A DNA stretch of 40,435 nt from a candidate division KSB1 bacterium (GCA_034505495.1 JAPDQV010000020.1:18803-59237); one strand, 5' to 3'. Shown: positions 8,095-17,702, counted from the first letter of the stretch. Notes: a model not told the origin generated them from the letters alone. Numbers and translations are program-made.

Positions 8095-10532
8095 TCAAAG
8101 TGTTGAAATTCGGAGGCAGCTCGTTGGCCTCTGCTGAGCGGGTGCGCAACGTCGCCCGCATCACCCGCGAAGCGTTTGTCCCCGGCAGTCCTACGGTTCT
8201 GGTCGTTTCCGCTATCGGCGGCATTACCGATCAGCTGATTGACTGCGCCAAGACCGCGGAAAAGAACGGTCCGGAAGCGATGATCAAGCTGGAAAACATT
8301 CGCCGCCGCCATTACGAAGTTTATCCGCGGGAATTGAACGAGCCGGAAACTCGGGATATCGTTCAGACCTATTTCGAAGAACTGCGCGACATTCTCAAGG
8401 CGGTCAGCCTGATCCGCGTCTGCTCGGAGCGGGCGATGGATTATTTGGTCAGCTACGGCGAGCGGCTGAACGCCCGGCTGATGACGCGCTTTCTGCAGAA
8501 CGAGGGTGCTCAGGCCGTCTATGTGGATGCGCGCGAGCTGATCATTACCGACAAACGTCACGGCGGCGCTCGGGTGTTGTTCGACGAGACCGTGCCGCGC
8601 ATCCGCAAAAAGTTTACCGAGCCGTTGATTTACGTCGTCACCGGCTTTATTGCCTCCAGCCTCGACGGCGTCAGCACCACGCTCGGCCGCGGCGGTTCCG
8701 ATTACACGGCGTCGATCATCGGCGCGGCGCTGGACGTCGAGCGAATCGAGATCTGGACCGACGTGGACGGCTTTATGTCCGCCGACCCGCGCATCGTCGA
8801 CAAGGCGTTCGTCCTTCCGGCCGTCAGCTATGAAGAGGCCATGGAGCTGTCCTATTTCGGCGCCAAGGTCATCCATCCGCAGACGCTGCGTCCGGCGATC
8901 GAAAAGAACATCCCTGTGGTGATCAAGAACAGTTTTGCTCCGGAAAAACCCGGGACGCTTATTTCTTCGGCACAGATCAACGGCGAACATCCGGTCAAAG
9001 GAATCGCCTCGTTTCACAATATTTCCTTGATCAACGTGCAGGGCGGCGGCATGGTCGGCGTGCCCGGCATTGCCTTTCGGTTGTTCGGCGCCTTGGCGCG
9101 TCACGACATCAACGTCATCATGATTTCGCAGGCCTCCTCCGAGCACAGCATTTGCTTCGTTATCCAGTCCAAGGACGCCGAGGCGGCGAAAGAGGCGCTG
9201 CAAAAAGAGTTCGAAGGCGAGATCGCTTCCGGCAAGATCGACCAGATCGAAGTCAAGAACGATCTGGCGATCATTGCCGCGGTCGGCGACAATATGGCCG
9301 GTCACCCCGGCATCGCCGGCAAGTTGTTCAAGGCGCTGGGCGACAACTCGATCAATGTGGTGGCCATTGCCCAGGGCTCCTCTGAGCGCAATCTTTCGAT
9401 CGTCGTTCACGAATTGGACGCCGTCAAAGCGGTCAATGTCATTCATTCGGCGTTCTACCTGTCGCATCGCATCTCCAACGTCTTTGTCATCGGCGCGGGC
9501 AACATCGGCAGCACGCTGCTGGATCAGATGGCCGAAGAGATAGAGGAGCTGTATGAGAAGCATCATCTGCTCATTCGCGTCTGCGGTATTGCCGATATCG
9601 ACCGCATGGTCATCGACGATCAGGGGATCGATCTGCGCAACTGGCGGACAGCGCTGAAGGAGTCGACGACCAAGACGGACTTGGACCTTTTGCTGAAAAA
9701 GATTGCCGATTTCAAGCTGCAGAACAGCATTATCGTCGATGCCACGGCCAGCGATGAAGTGGCAAGCCGATACGTGGACTTTCTCAGCGCCGGCATTCAC
9801 ATCGTAACGCCCAACAAGCGCGCCAATACCATGTCGCAGGAGTATTACAATCGCCTCAAGGCGATGACGCGCGACCATCGGCTGCACTACCTCTACGAGA
9901 CGACCGTCGGCGCCGGCTTGCCGTTGATCAGCACCATCCAGGATCTGATCCAAAGCGGCGACGAGATTTTAAAGATCGAAGGCATCTTTTCCGGAACTCT
10001 CGGCTTCATTTTCAGCGCCTTGTCGGCGGAGCGGCCTTTCAGCGCCGTGGTGCGCGAGGCTTATGAGCGCGGCTATACGGAGCCCGATCCCCGCGATGAT
10101 CTCTCCGGCACCGACGTGGCGCGCAAGATTCTCATTTTGGCCCGCGAAATCGGTCTGCAGATGGAATTGAGCGACGTCATTCTTCAGCCGCTTTTACCGC
10201 CGGAGTTGTGCAGCGGCAATCTGCAGCAGTTCTGGCAAAAACTGCCGAGCCTGGACGCGCAGTTCGAAGCGCGCCGCGCCGCCGCCGAACGAGAGGGCAA
10301 AGTGATCCGCTACGTCGCAACGCTGATCGACGGCGTCTGCCGCGTCGGCGTCAGCGAGGTGTCTCGCGACAACGTGCTTTCGCGCGCCGACGGCGCCGAC
10401 AATATCATCCGCATCACCACCAAGCGCTATTTCGACAATCCGATGACGGTGCAGGGGCCGGGGGCAGGCCGCGAGGTCACGGCCGGCGGCATCTTTGCCA
10501 ACATCATCAACCTGAGCTTTCATCTGCCTTGA
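8091..10532 (+). CDS. thrA: Bifunctional aspartokinase / homoserine dehydrogenase
   Basis: An 813-residue fusion catalysing the first and third steps from aspartate to homoserine. The aspartokinase domain covers about residues 1-295 with KFGGSSLAS at the N-terminus and GRGGSDYTA near residue 200. Two ACT regulatory domains follow (about 310-455; ISQASSEHSICF and IAQGSSERNLSIV are typical), which usually bind threonine. The homoserine dehydrogenase part starts with the NAD(P)-binding GAGNIGS at about 468-474 and continues with TPNKRANT and the SGTLGFIFS region. The length equals that of E. coli ThrA-type fusions (about 810-820). The start overlaps the kinase gene by ATGA. The intermediate step, aspartate-semialdehyde dehydrogenase, is encoded separately at 23617. 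Confidence 0.96.
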   Translation: MIKVLKFGGSSLASAERVRNVARITREAFVPGSPTVLVVSAIGGITDQLIDCAKTAEKNGPEAMIKLENIRRRHYEVYPRELNEPETRDIVQTYFEELRDILKAVSLIRVCSERAMDYLVSYGERLNARLMTRFLQNEGAQAVYVDARELIITDKRHGGARVLFDETVPRIRKKFTEPLIYVVTGFIASSLDGVSTTLGRGGSDYTASIIGAALDVERIEIWTDVDGFMSADPRIVDKAFVLPAVSYEEAMELSYFGAKVIHPQTLRPAIEKNIPVVIKNSFAPEKPGTLISSAQINGEHPVKGIASFHNISLINVQGGGMVGVPGIAFRLFGALARHDINVIMISQASSEHSICFVIQSKDAEAAKEALQKEFEGEIASGKIDQIEVKNDLAIIAAVGDNMAGHPGIAGKLFKALGDNSINVVAIAQGSSERNLSIVVHELDAVKAVNVIHSAFYLSHRISNVFVIGAGNIGSTLLDQMAEEIEELYEKHHLLIRVCGIADIDRMVIDDQGIDLRNWRTALKESTTKTDLDLLLKKIADFKLQNSIIVDATASDEVASRYVDFLSAGIHIVTPNKRANTMSQEYYNRLKAMTRDHRLHYLYETTVGAGLPLISTIQDLIQSGDEILKIEGIFSGTLGFIFSALSAERPFSAVVREAYERGYTEPDPRDDLSGTDVARKILILAREIGLQMELSDVILQPLLPPELCSGNLQQFWQKLPSLDAQFEARRAAAEREGKVIRYVATLIDGVCRVGVSEVSRDNVLSRADGADNIIRITTKRYFDNPMTVQGPGAGREVTAGGIFANIINLSFHLP

Positions 10533-10568
10533 GCGCTGTTTGTATTCATAGAGAGTGAGACTATTGCG

Positions 10569-11854
10569 ATGAAATTATACAGCACCCGCGGCCAATCTCC
10601 CGTCGTCTCTTTTCGCGAAGCTTTGTTTGCCGGTCAGGCGCCGGACGGCGGCCTTTACATGCCGGTCGATTTTCCGCCGATGCCGATTGAGGCGATCGCT
10701 GCCGAGGATGATTTCCGCGCCGCCGCCGCGACGGCCATAACGCAATGGTTGGGCGACGAGCTGACCGCCGAAGGCGTGCAGCGCGTGACGGAGCAGGCTT
10801 TCTTTTTCAGCCCCGCGCTGTCGCCGCTTTCGGACGGAATCAGCGTCCTGGAACTTTTTCACGGGCCGACGCTTTCGTTCAAGGATTTCGGCGCCCAATT
10901 CATGGCCAAGTGTATGGGATGGTTTCTGCGTCATGAAAACCACGAAATCACCATCCTTGTCGCCACATCGGGCGACACCGGCAGCGCCGTGGCCCACGCC
11001 TTTCACCGCGTCGAGGGCATCCGCATTGTGCTGCTCTATCCCTCGGGCAAGGTGAGTCCCCTGCAGGAACGGCAGTTCACCACGCTCGGCGACAATGTGC
11101 ATGCACTCGAGGTCGACGGCACGTTCGACGATTGCCAGGCGCTGGTCAAGACCGCCTTTCGCGATGCCGAGCTGACGGCCAGAGCGCGGCTTTCCTCGGC
11201 CAATTCGATCAACATCGGCCGACTGATTCCGCAGTCGCTTTATTACCTATGGGCCGTCACCCGTTTTTCTGGCGAAGCGCCCGTCGTCTGCGTGCCGAGC
11301 GGCAATTTCGGCAATCTGTGTGCCGGTTTGTTTGCCGAACAATGCGGCCTTAAGGTGCACCGCTTTATCGCTGCCGTAAACGCGAACGCCGTCATTCCCG
11401 AGTACCTCGAAACCGGCGTCCCCGGCCGTCGCTGCAGACGCTGTCCAACGCCATGGACGTCGGTAATCCCAGCAATTGGGAGCGTATTCGGACACTGTAC
11501 GGCGACGACCGCAGCCGGATCAGTGACCGGTTGTGGTCGACGAGCATCTCGGACGACGAGACGCTGGCGACCATCCGCCGCGTTTATGAGCAGGACGGCT
11601 ACCTGGCCGATCCGCACACTGCGGTCGGGCTGGCGGCAACGCAGAGATATCGTTCGGCTGCACAGGATGCGCGCCGGACGATCGTTCTGTCTACTGCGCA
11701 TCCAGCCAAGTTTCTCGAAGTCATGGCAAAGGCTGTGGAGGCGCCGGTGCCGCTGCCGCCGGCGCTGGAGGCATGCCTCAATCGCCCCAAGATCGCTGCA
11801 CCCTTGCCCAACGATTATGGAGCTCTGAAAGAGTTCATTCTCAATCTGAATTGA
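10569..11854 (+). CDS. thrC: Threonine synthase, interrupted by a one-base frameshift
   Basis: PLP-dependent enzyme converting O-phosphohomoserine to threonine. The first frame (from 10569) carries SFKDFGAQFMAK with the PLP lysine at residue 105, ATSGDTGSAVAH, and SANSINIGRLIPQ. After EYLETGV at about 11420 this frame turns into an Arg/Cys-rich non-homologous tail ending at 11828. The correct continuation, SLQTLSNAMDVGNPSNWERI, is in another frame and runs to 11854. Adding one C to the CCCC run at 11420-11423 restores a single 428-residue protein, the same length as E. coli ThrC. Either a sequencing or assembly indel or a real mutation explains it. Without the second part the enzyme would probably be dead. 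The ribosome binding site is weak (GAGAGTGAG). Confidence 0.9.
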
Positions 11855-11918
11855 CCCCGTCGATTTGGGGGAAGCGGCGGTGCTTCGTTTCCGGCCTTTT
11901 TTCAGGAGACGGTTTGTC

Positions 11919-12272
11919 ATGCACGAACTGTCCATTGCCTGCAGCCTTATATCCATCGTGAAAGAAACGCTTCACGACCGGCCGTGCCGTGTCAAGGCGG
12001 TTGTGGTCCGTGTCGGCCGATTGAGCAACGTGCTGATCGACTCGTTGGAGTTCGGCTTTTCGGCATTGATTGCCGGAACCGAGCTCGACGGTGCCCGCTT
12101 GATTGTGCGTCAACCGGATCCACTGCTCCTTTGTGGCGAATGCGGTCAAGAAACGGTACTAAAAGAGTTCGAATTCGCCTGTCCGCATTGCGGCAGCCTG
12201 AACATTACGGTAAAGGGAGGCGACGATCTGTTCGTCGAATCGATCGAAGTCGAGGAGGAGACTGCTTCATGA
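11919..12272 (+). CDS. hypA: Hydrogenase nickel-incorporation protein HypA
   Basis: A 117-residue nickel-binding and zinc-binding chaperone that delivers Ni to [NiFe]-hydrogenase precursors with HypB. It begins MHELSIA, where His2 is the conserved nickel ligand, and carries a zinc ribbon of two CxxC pairs (CGEC and CPHC, near residues 72-93). The ATG at 11919 has AGGAG at 11904-11908; an upstream in-frame start at 11865 would give an 18-residue Arg/Phe-rich extension that hides the essential N-terminal Met-His and is rejected. It opens the hypABFCDE cluster and overlaps hypB by ATGA. Confidence 0.95.
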   Translation: MHELSIACSLISIVKETLHDRPCRVKAVVVRVGRLSNVLIDSLEFGFSALIAGTELDGARLIVRQPDPLLLCGECGQETVLKEFEFACPHCGSLNITVKGGDDLFVESIEVEEETAS

Positions 12273-12940
12273 GCGTGATCATGGTCGAACGCAAGGTGCT
12301 GGAACGCAACGATGCCGTGGCGCAGGAAAACCGCACCCTGCTGCAGACGAACGGCGTTTTCAGCGTCAATCTGCTCAGTTCACCCGGGAGCGGCAAAACA
12401 TCGCTGCTGGAACAAACCCTGCCGCGCCTTCGGCACGAATTTGCGATCGCCGTCATCGAAGGGGACATACAGACCGATCTGGACGCCAAACGTATCGAAG
12501 CCTTGGGCGTACCGACAGCGCAGATCATCACCGGCGGCGGTTGTCATCTCGATGCAAACTTGGTGAAAAAAGCGTTGGCCACATTGCCGGTGGAAAAACT
12601 CGATTTGCTGTTCATCGAAAATGTCGGCAATTTGGTTTGCCCCGCCGCCTATGACCTTGGCGAGAATATCAAAGCCGTGGTGATCAGCGTCACGGAAGGC
12701 GAAGAAAAACCGTTGAAATATCCGGCGATCTTTCGCAACGCCGCCGTGTGCATCGTCAACAAGATCGATCTGCTGCCCTTTCTCAATTTCAGCGTCGAGA
12801 GGCTCAAGGAGAACGCCCATGCCGTCAATCCGCAGCTGCAGATCGTTTTGACCTCCTGTACAACCGGCGAAGGAATCGACGAATGGTGCAACCTGCTTCG
12901 CACATTGCGCCGCAAAGATCCAAGCTCCGCCTCCGCATAG
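12269..12940 (+). CDS. hypB: Hydrogenase nickel-incorporation GTPase HypB
   Basis: A 223-residue SIMIBI-class GTPase that drives nickel insertion into hydrogenase large subunits. The P-loop SSPGSGKTS lies at about residues 37-45, the base-recognition NKID near residue 160, and the metal-site pattern GGGCHLDA near residue 90. There is no His-rich N-terminal extension and no N-terminal CXXCGC motif, so this is the minimal form and would have little nickel storage capacity. The ATG overlaps the hypA stop (ATGA). Its 3' end overlaps the start of hypF by 58 bases. Confidence 0.95.
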   Translation: MSVIMVERKVLERNDAVAQENRTLLQTNGVFSVNLLSSPGSGKTSLLEQTLPRLRHEFAIAVIEGDIQTDLDAKRIEALGVPTAQIITGGGCHLDANLVKKALATLPVEKLDLLFIENVGNLVCPAAYDLGENIKAVVISVTEGEEKPLKYPAIFRNAAVCIVNKIDLLPFLNFSVERLKENAHAVNPQLQIVLTSCTTGEGIDEWCNLLRTLRRKDPSSASA

Positions 12941-15180
12941 TGCTGCGCGGGGTGGTTCAGGGGGTGGGCTTTCGGCCTTTTGTCTATCGTTTGGCTGAAG
13001 CGATGGGACTTTGCGGCTGGGTGCGCAACGACTCCGGCGGGCTCACGATCGAAGTCGAGGCCGAAAAAGAAACGCTCGACCATTTTTTTTTGCGACTTCA
13101 GGCCGAAAAACCCTCTAAAGCCGTGGTGACCGGCTGCGAAATTTCCTTTCTCGATCCGGTCGGTTATTCCGAGTTTATGATTCGGCCCAGCGAAACGCAC
13201 AGCGAAGAACTGACGCTGATGCTGCCCGATGTAGCGACCTGTCCCGATTGCCTGCGCGAGCTTTTTGACCCCACAAATCGCCGTTATCGCTATCCGTTCA
13301 TCACCTGCACGCACTGCGGACCGCGGTTTACCATCATCGAAAAGTTGCCATACGATCGGCCCAACACCACAATGCGCGATTTTCCGATGTGTGAGTCCTG
13401 CCGACGTGAGTACGAGGACCCTAACGATCGCCGGTTTCATGCACAACCGATCGCTTGTCCCGACTGCGGCCCGCATCTTGAATGGCTCGATGCGTACGGA
13501 AAGTGCGTCGCTTTGAAAGAGGAGGCATTGGCGGCGGCGATCGAAGCGTTACGAGGCGGCCGCATCGCGGCGCTCAAAGGCATCGGCGGCTTTCAGCTCC
13601 TCGTGGATGCATCAAATGACGAGGCAGTCGCCGCGCTGCGCCGCAGGAAACATCGCGAAGAAAAGCCTTTTGCCCTGATGGCACCCGACCTTGCAGCCGC
13701 AGGCCGGATGTGCTTGATTTCACCGTTCGAGGAGCGGCTGCTCTGTTCGCCCGAATCGCCCATTGTCCTCATGCGTCGCAGAGCCGACGCTCCTGTCTCA
13801 TCACTTGTGGCGCCGGATAATCCCTACTTGGGCATCATGCTGCCCTATTCGCCGCTGCACCATCTGCTGCTGCGCGAATTCGGATCAACGGTCGTCGCCA
13901 CCAGCGGCAATTTATCGGAAGAGCCGATCGTCATCGACGAACGCGAGGCGGTGCGCAAACTGACCGGAGTTGCCGACGGCTTTCTCGTTCATAACCGCCG
14001 TATCGTGCGGCACGCCGACGACTCGATTGTGCGCATCGTCAACGGCAGAGAAATGGTGCTGCGTCGCGCGCGCGGCTATGCGCCGCTGCCGATCGAAGTC
14101 GGACGCAGCGCAGGCAAAGCGATCGCCGTCGGCGGCCATCTCAAAAATACCGTGGCCGTGCGGATCGACAACCGCCTCGTCATCAGTCAGCATATCGGCG
14201 ATCTTGCCACCGCCGAGGCTGCAGATGCATTTGAGCGCGTCATCGACGATTTGGACCGCATCTATCGACTCGACGGCGCGCCGGCGGTATGTGATCTGCA
14301 TCCCGAGTACATTTCGACCAAGTTTGCCCGTCGACGGTTTCCGCAGGTGACTGCCGTGCAGCATCATGCGGCGCACATTGCCGCCTGCATGGCGGAAAAT
14401 CAGCTCGAGCCGCCGCTGTTGGGCGTGGCCTGGGACGGCATCGGTTATGGAACCGACGGCCTGTTGTGGGGCGGAGAGTTTTTTATCGTCGACGAGTCCT
14501 TTCAGCATGCGGCGCAGTTTCTGCCGTTTCCGCTGCCGGGCGGCGAGCAGGCCATTCGCGAGCCGCGTCGTACTGCGCTCGGCATGCTTTATGAGCTTTT
14601 CGGCGAGGCGATGTTCGAGCAGGACCTACCGATTTTCGAAGCGTTTTCTCGGGGCGAGCTTGCGTTGCTGCGGCAGATGCTGGCGCGGGGCGTCAACTGT
14701 CCCCGCAGCAGCGGCGTGGGAAGGCTGTTCGACGGCGCAGCGGCGCTGCTCGGGTTGCGGTTACGATCATCGTTCGAAGGTCAGGCGGCTATGGCGCTCG
14801 AATGGCGTGCTGCCGAAGGCATCAACGACCATTATCCTTTTGAGCTTTTGCCCGGCTCGCCCGCAATCGTCGATTGGCGGCCGATGCTCGACGCACTCCT
14901 CCAAGATATGGAAAATGGCCAAGTCGTCGCTCTAACGGCGGCCAAATTCCACAACACATTGGCCGAAATAATCTGCCGTGCGGCGGAACAATTTTCGATG
15001 GAAAAAGTGGTTTTGAGCGGCGGCGTCTTTCAGAACGTCCGTCTGTTGACCGAAGCTGCAGAGCGCTTGGAGCGGCGCGGCTTCAGGCCCTATTGGCATC
15101 AGCGCATTCCGCCGAACGACGGCGGAATTGCCGCCGGTCAATTGATCTTGTTTGAAATGCTGCAGAAAAAGGAGTCCTAA
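12883..15180 (+). CDS. hypF: Carbamoyltransferase HypF
   Basis: A 765-residue enzyme that uses carbamoyl phosphate and ATP to carbamoylate the HypE C-terminal cysteine, the source of the cyanide ligands of the Fe site. Domains in order: acylphosphatase (about 19-105, with RGVVQGVGFRPFVYRLA), two zinc-finger pairs (CPDC, CTHC, CESC, CPDC; about 110-200), a YrdC-like domain (about 205-395, with KGIGGFQLL and RRRKHREEKPFAL), and a Kae1-like domain (about 400-765, with HHAAHIAACM, WDGIGYGTDG and LSGGVFQN). The start ATG at 12883 follows GAAGGAA at good spacing and leaves the acylphosphatase domain intact; the frame is open further upstream but that part is hypB in another frame. Confidence 0.95.
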   Translation: MVQPASHIAPQRSKLRLRIVLRGVVQGVGFRPFVYRLAEAMGLCGWVRNDSGGLTIEVEAEKETLDHFFLRLQAEKPSKAVVTGCEISFLDPVGYSEFMIRPSETHSEELTLMLPDVATCPDCLRELFDPTNRRYRYPFITCTHCGPRFTIIEKLPYDRPNTTMRDFPMCESCRREYEDPNDRRFHAQPIACPDCGPHLEWLDAYGKCVALKEEALAAAIEALRGGRIAALKGIGGFQLLVDASNDEAVAALRRRKHREEKPFALMAPDLAAAGRMCLISPFEERLLCSPESPIVLMRRRADAPVSSLVAPDNPYLGIMLPYSPLHHLLLREFGSTVVATSGNLSEEPIVIDEREAVRKLTGVADGFLVHNRRIVRHADDSIVRIVNGREMVLRRARGYAPLPIEVGRSAGKAIAVGGHLKNTVAVRIDNRLVISQHIGDLATAEAADAFERVIDDLDRIYRLDGAPAVCDLHPEYISTKFARRRFPQVTAVQHHAAHIAACMAENQLEPPLLGVAWDGIGYGTDGLLWGGEFFIVDESFQHAAQFLPFPLPGGEQAIREPRRTALGMLYELFGEAMFEQDLPIFEAFSRGELALLRQMLARGVNCPRSSGVGRLFDGAAALLGLRLRSSFEGQAAMALEWRAAEGINDHYPFELLPGSPAIVDWRPMLDALLQDMENGQVVALTAAKFHNTLAEIICRAAEQFSMEKVVLSGGVFQNVRLLTEAAERLERRGFRPYWHQRIPPNDGGIAAGQLILFEMLQKKES

Positions 15181-15181
15181 G

Positions 15182-15445
15182 ATGTGCCTGGCCATACCCG
15201 GTAGAATTATTTCCTTCGAGGCGGACGAATCCGGTTCCAAAATGGCAAAAGCCGATTTTGCCGGAATTATCAAAAAAGTCTGTATCGATTTTTTACCGGA
15301 CGTGCAGATCGGCGATTATGTCTTGGTGCACGTCGGATTTGCTTTGAACAAGATCGATGAGGCGGAAGCGCTGGAAACGCTGAATGCCTTGCGCGAGGTG
15401 GGAGAGGCCTGGCAGGAGGCCGGTCAGGCTTCGGCATCCGAATGA
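15182..15445 (+). CDS. hypC: Hydrogenase assembly chaperone HypC
   Basis: An 87-residue HypC/HybG-family chaperone that carries the Fe(CN)2CO unit with HypD and binds the hydrogenase large-subunit precursor. It starts MCLAIPGRI; Cys2 is the conserved iron ligand once Met1 is removed. A beta-barrel pattern follows, with VQIGDYVLVHVGFAL in the usual place, and a short Glu/Ala-rich C-terminal helix. The start lies 1 base after the hypF stop (TAAGATG), with AAAAAGGAG inside the hypF end as ribosome binding site. Confidence 0.95.
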   Translation: MCLAIPGRIISFEADESGSKMAKADFAGIIKKVCIDFLPDVQIGDYVLVHVGFALNKIDEAEALETLNALREVGEAWQEAGQASASE

Positions 15446-15456
15446 GGAAATGAGCC

Positions 15457-16575
15457 GTGAAGTATGTCGATGAATTTCGTGATCCCGAGGCGGCGCGGCG
15501 GCTGGCGGCGGCCATTGCTGCCCGCATGAGCAGACCGTGGACGATCATGGAAATCTGCGGCGGCCAGACGCACGCCATCCTGAAATACGGCCTGGAAGAG
15601 TTGCTGCCCATAGATTTGACGCTCGTTCATGGTCCCGGTTGTCCCGTCTGCGTGACGCCGGCAGGGATTATCGACGCTGCCGTCGAATTGGCTTCTCGTC
15701 GCGATGTGATGCTCGTTTCTTTCGGCGACATGCTGCGCGTGCCCGGTTCGAGCCGCGATCTGTTGAGCGCCAAAGCGGCAGGCGGAGATGTGCGGCTGGT
15801 CTATTCGCCGCTCGATGCCGTAAAATTAGCTCAGGCCAATCCGCAAAAGCTTATTGTCTTTTTTGCCGTTGGTTTTGAGACGACCGCTCCGGCAAATGCT
15901 GCGGCTGTTCTGGCGGCAAAACGACTGGGACTGCGCAATTTTTTTCTTCTGGCGGCGCATCGCCGCGTTCCGCCGGCCATGGAGGCGATTTTATCGGCGC
16001 CGTCATGCCGAGTCCAGGCGTTTTTGGCCGCCGGTCATGTGTGCACGGTGATGGGCTACCGAGAGTATCTGCCCATTGTCGAGACTTTCCGCACGCCCGT
16101 TGTCGTCACCGGTTTTGAGCCGATCGATATTTTGATGGGAATTCTGCAGGCCGTTGAATTGCTCGAGCAGGGGAAAGCCTCAGTTGCTAATCAATACGCC
16201 CGTGTGGTGACCGAGAAGGGCAACCTGCAGGCGCAGCGGCTCATGGCCGAGGTGTTCGAAATCTGCGACGCCGACTGGCGCGGCATGGGCAGAATTCCGG
16301 CAAGCGGGCTGCGCTTGAAGCCGACGTATGCCGCTTTTGATGCCGAGCAGGTTTTTTCGCTGAAAACGAGCGACAAGCAGGAGAGGCCGACGGATTGCCT
16401 GGCCGGAAAGGTGCTGCAGGGCTTGATCAAGCCGACGGACTGTCCCGCATTCGGTGCCGCGTGTCGACCGGAAACGCCGCTCGGCGCGCCGATGGTCTCC
16501 TCTGAGGGCGCCTGCGCCGCCTATTTCCGCTACCGGCAGCAAAAATTACAGACGGCAAATCCAAAAGGCGATTGA
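15457..16575 (+). CDS. hypD: Hydrogenase formation protein HypD
   Basis: A 372-residue iron-sulfur protein that, with HypC, assembles the Fe(CN)2CO cofactor. Family motifs are present: [10 protein letters not shown] near residue 32, [11 protein letters not shown] near 60, GFETTAP near 140, and the cysteine-rich C-terminus ([11 protein letters not shown]..., [26 protein letters not shown] region) that holds the [4Fe-4S] ligands. The start is GTG at 15457 with GAGGA eight bases upstream. It lies between hypC (11-base gap) and hypE (3-base gap). Confidence 0.96.
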   Translation: MKYVDEFRDPEAARRLAAAIAARMSRPWTIMEICGGQTHAILKYGLEELLPIDLTLVHGPGCPVCVTPAGIIDAAVELASRRDVMLVSFGDMLRVPGSSRDLLSAKAAGGDVRLVYSPLDAVKLAQANPQKLIVFFAVGFETTAPANAAAVLAAKRLGLRNFFLLAAHRRVPPAMEAILSAPSCRVQAFLAAGHVCTVMGYREYLPIVETFRTPVVVTGFEPIDILMGILQAVELLEQGKASVANQYARVVTEKGNLQAQRLMAEVFEICDADWRGMGRIPASGLRLKPTYAAFDAEQVFSLKTSDKQERPTDCLAGKVLQGLIKPTDCPAFGAACRPETPLGAPMVSSEGACAAYFRYRQQKLQTANPKGD

Positions 16576-16578
16576 CCC

Positions 16579-17625
16579 ATGAACGGAAACGAACTTGGTT
16601 TTTCTTGTCCCTTGCCGCTGCAGAAATATGAGCGCATTCTTACCGCTCACGGCGGCGGCGGTTTATTGAGCAGACAGCTGATCGAGGAGCTGTTTCTGCC
16701 CGCATTCGATAATCCGCTGTTGCGCAGCCTGCACGACGGCGCCGTGTTTTCTGCAGGCGGTCGTCTGGCGTTTACGACCGACTCGTACGTCGTCAGCCCC
16801 ATTTTTTTCCCAGGCGGCGACATCGGCGAGCTGGCCGTCAACGGCACGGTGAATGACCTGGCCATGTGCGGGGCGCAGCCGCTCTATCTTTCCGTCGGAA
16901 TGATTCTCGAAGAGGGCTTGTTGATGGAAGAGCTGATTCGCGTAGTCCGGTCGATGCAGCGGGCGGCGGAAAAGGCGGGCGTGACGATCGTCACCGGCGA
17001 CACCAAAGTCGTCGAGCGGGGCAAGGGAGACAAGATATTCATCAACACGTCGGGTATCGGCGTCGTGCCTGCGGGAAGAGATGTTGCCGCGGCGAACTGT
17101 CGTCCCGGAGACAGAATCATCCTCAGCGCCGATATCGGTCGCCACGGCGCGGCGATTATGGCGGCGCGCGAGGGTTTGGAATTCGAAAGCGCCATTCAGA
17201 GCGACACGGCGCCTCTCAACGGCTTGGTGGAGGCGATGTTTCAGGCAAGCGCGGAGATACGCATGCTGCGCGATCCGACGCGCGGCGGGTTGTCGAGCGC
17301 CCTCAACGAGATCGCCCAATCCGCCGGACTCGGCATCGTCATCGATGAATCGCAAATTCCGATTCAAGAATCGGTGCGCTCAGTTTGCGAAATTTTGGGA
17401 CTCGACCCGCTTTACATGGCTAATGAGGGAGCACTCATCGCCGTGGTTTCGCCGCAGGCCACAGATGCCGTCCTCGAGGCGATGCGAAAACACCCACAAG
17501 GAGTAGGAGCTGCGGTGATCGGCGCCATGACTGAGGAGCACAGCGACCGAGTCTTGCTGCAAACCGCTTTCGGAAAGAGAATTTTGGACATGATCTCCGG
17601 CGAGCAGCTGCCGCGTATTTGTTAA
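16579..17625 (+). CDS. hypE: Hydrogenase expression/formation protein HypE
   Basis: A 348-residue PurM/AIR-synthase-fold enzyme that dehydrates the carbamoyl group on its own C-terminal cysteine to a thiocyanate. The protein ends in PRIC, the invariant tail with the reactive Cys as last residue. Other motifs are the N-terminal LTAHGGGG, the TTDSYVVSP region, GGDIGELAVNGTVNDLAMCG, and DPTRGGLSSALNEIA. The last gene of the cluster; after it comes a gap of about 190 bases with a promoter for the next gene. No hydrogenase structural gene, protease or electron-transfer subunit is found in the window, so the target enzyme is elsewhere. Confidence 0.96.
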   Translation: MNGNELGFSCPLPLQKYERILTAHGGGGLLSRQLIEELFLPAFDNPLLRSLHDGAVFSAGGRLAFTTDSYVVSPIFFPGGDIGELAVNGTVNDLAMCGAQPLYLSVGMILEEGLLMEELIRVVRSMQRAAEKAGVTIVTGDTKVVERGKGDKIFINTSGIGVVPAGRDVAAANCRPGDRIILSADIGRHGAAIMAAREGLEFESAIQSDTAPLNGLVEAMFQASAEIRMLRDPTRGGLSSALNEIAQSAGLGIVIDESQIPIQESVRSVCEILGLDPLYMANEGALIAVVSPQATDAVLEAMRKHPQGVGAAVIGAMTEEHSDRVLLQTAFGKRILDMISGEQLPRIC

Positions 17626-17673
17626 CAGAAATAAGAAGCTACTCACCCTTTGTTCATTTAAACAACAAAATTC

Positions 17674-17702
17674 TTGACACGCAGCTCTTCATTTAGTATG
17701 TT
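17674..17702 (+). promoter_or_regulatory. Sigma-70-like promoter for the GH5-fold gene
   Basis: A perfect -35 box TTGACA (17674-17679), a 17-base spacer and TATGTT (17697-17702). The transcript would have a leader of about 105 bases before the ATG at 17817. The spacer ends in TTAG before TAT, as does the promoter at 26053. Confidence 0.65.

Noticed and set aside
8064-9953. 629-codon frame antisense to thrA
   Set aside because: Its codons mirror the high-GC codon bias of thrA, and the sense strand encodes a fully conserved enzyme; no ribosome binding site or known domain.
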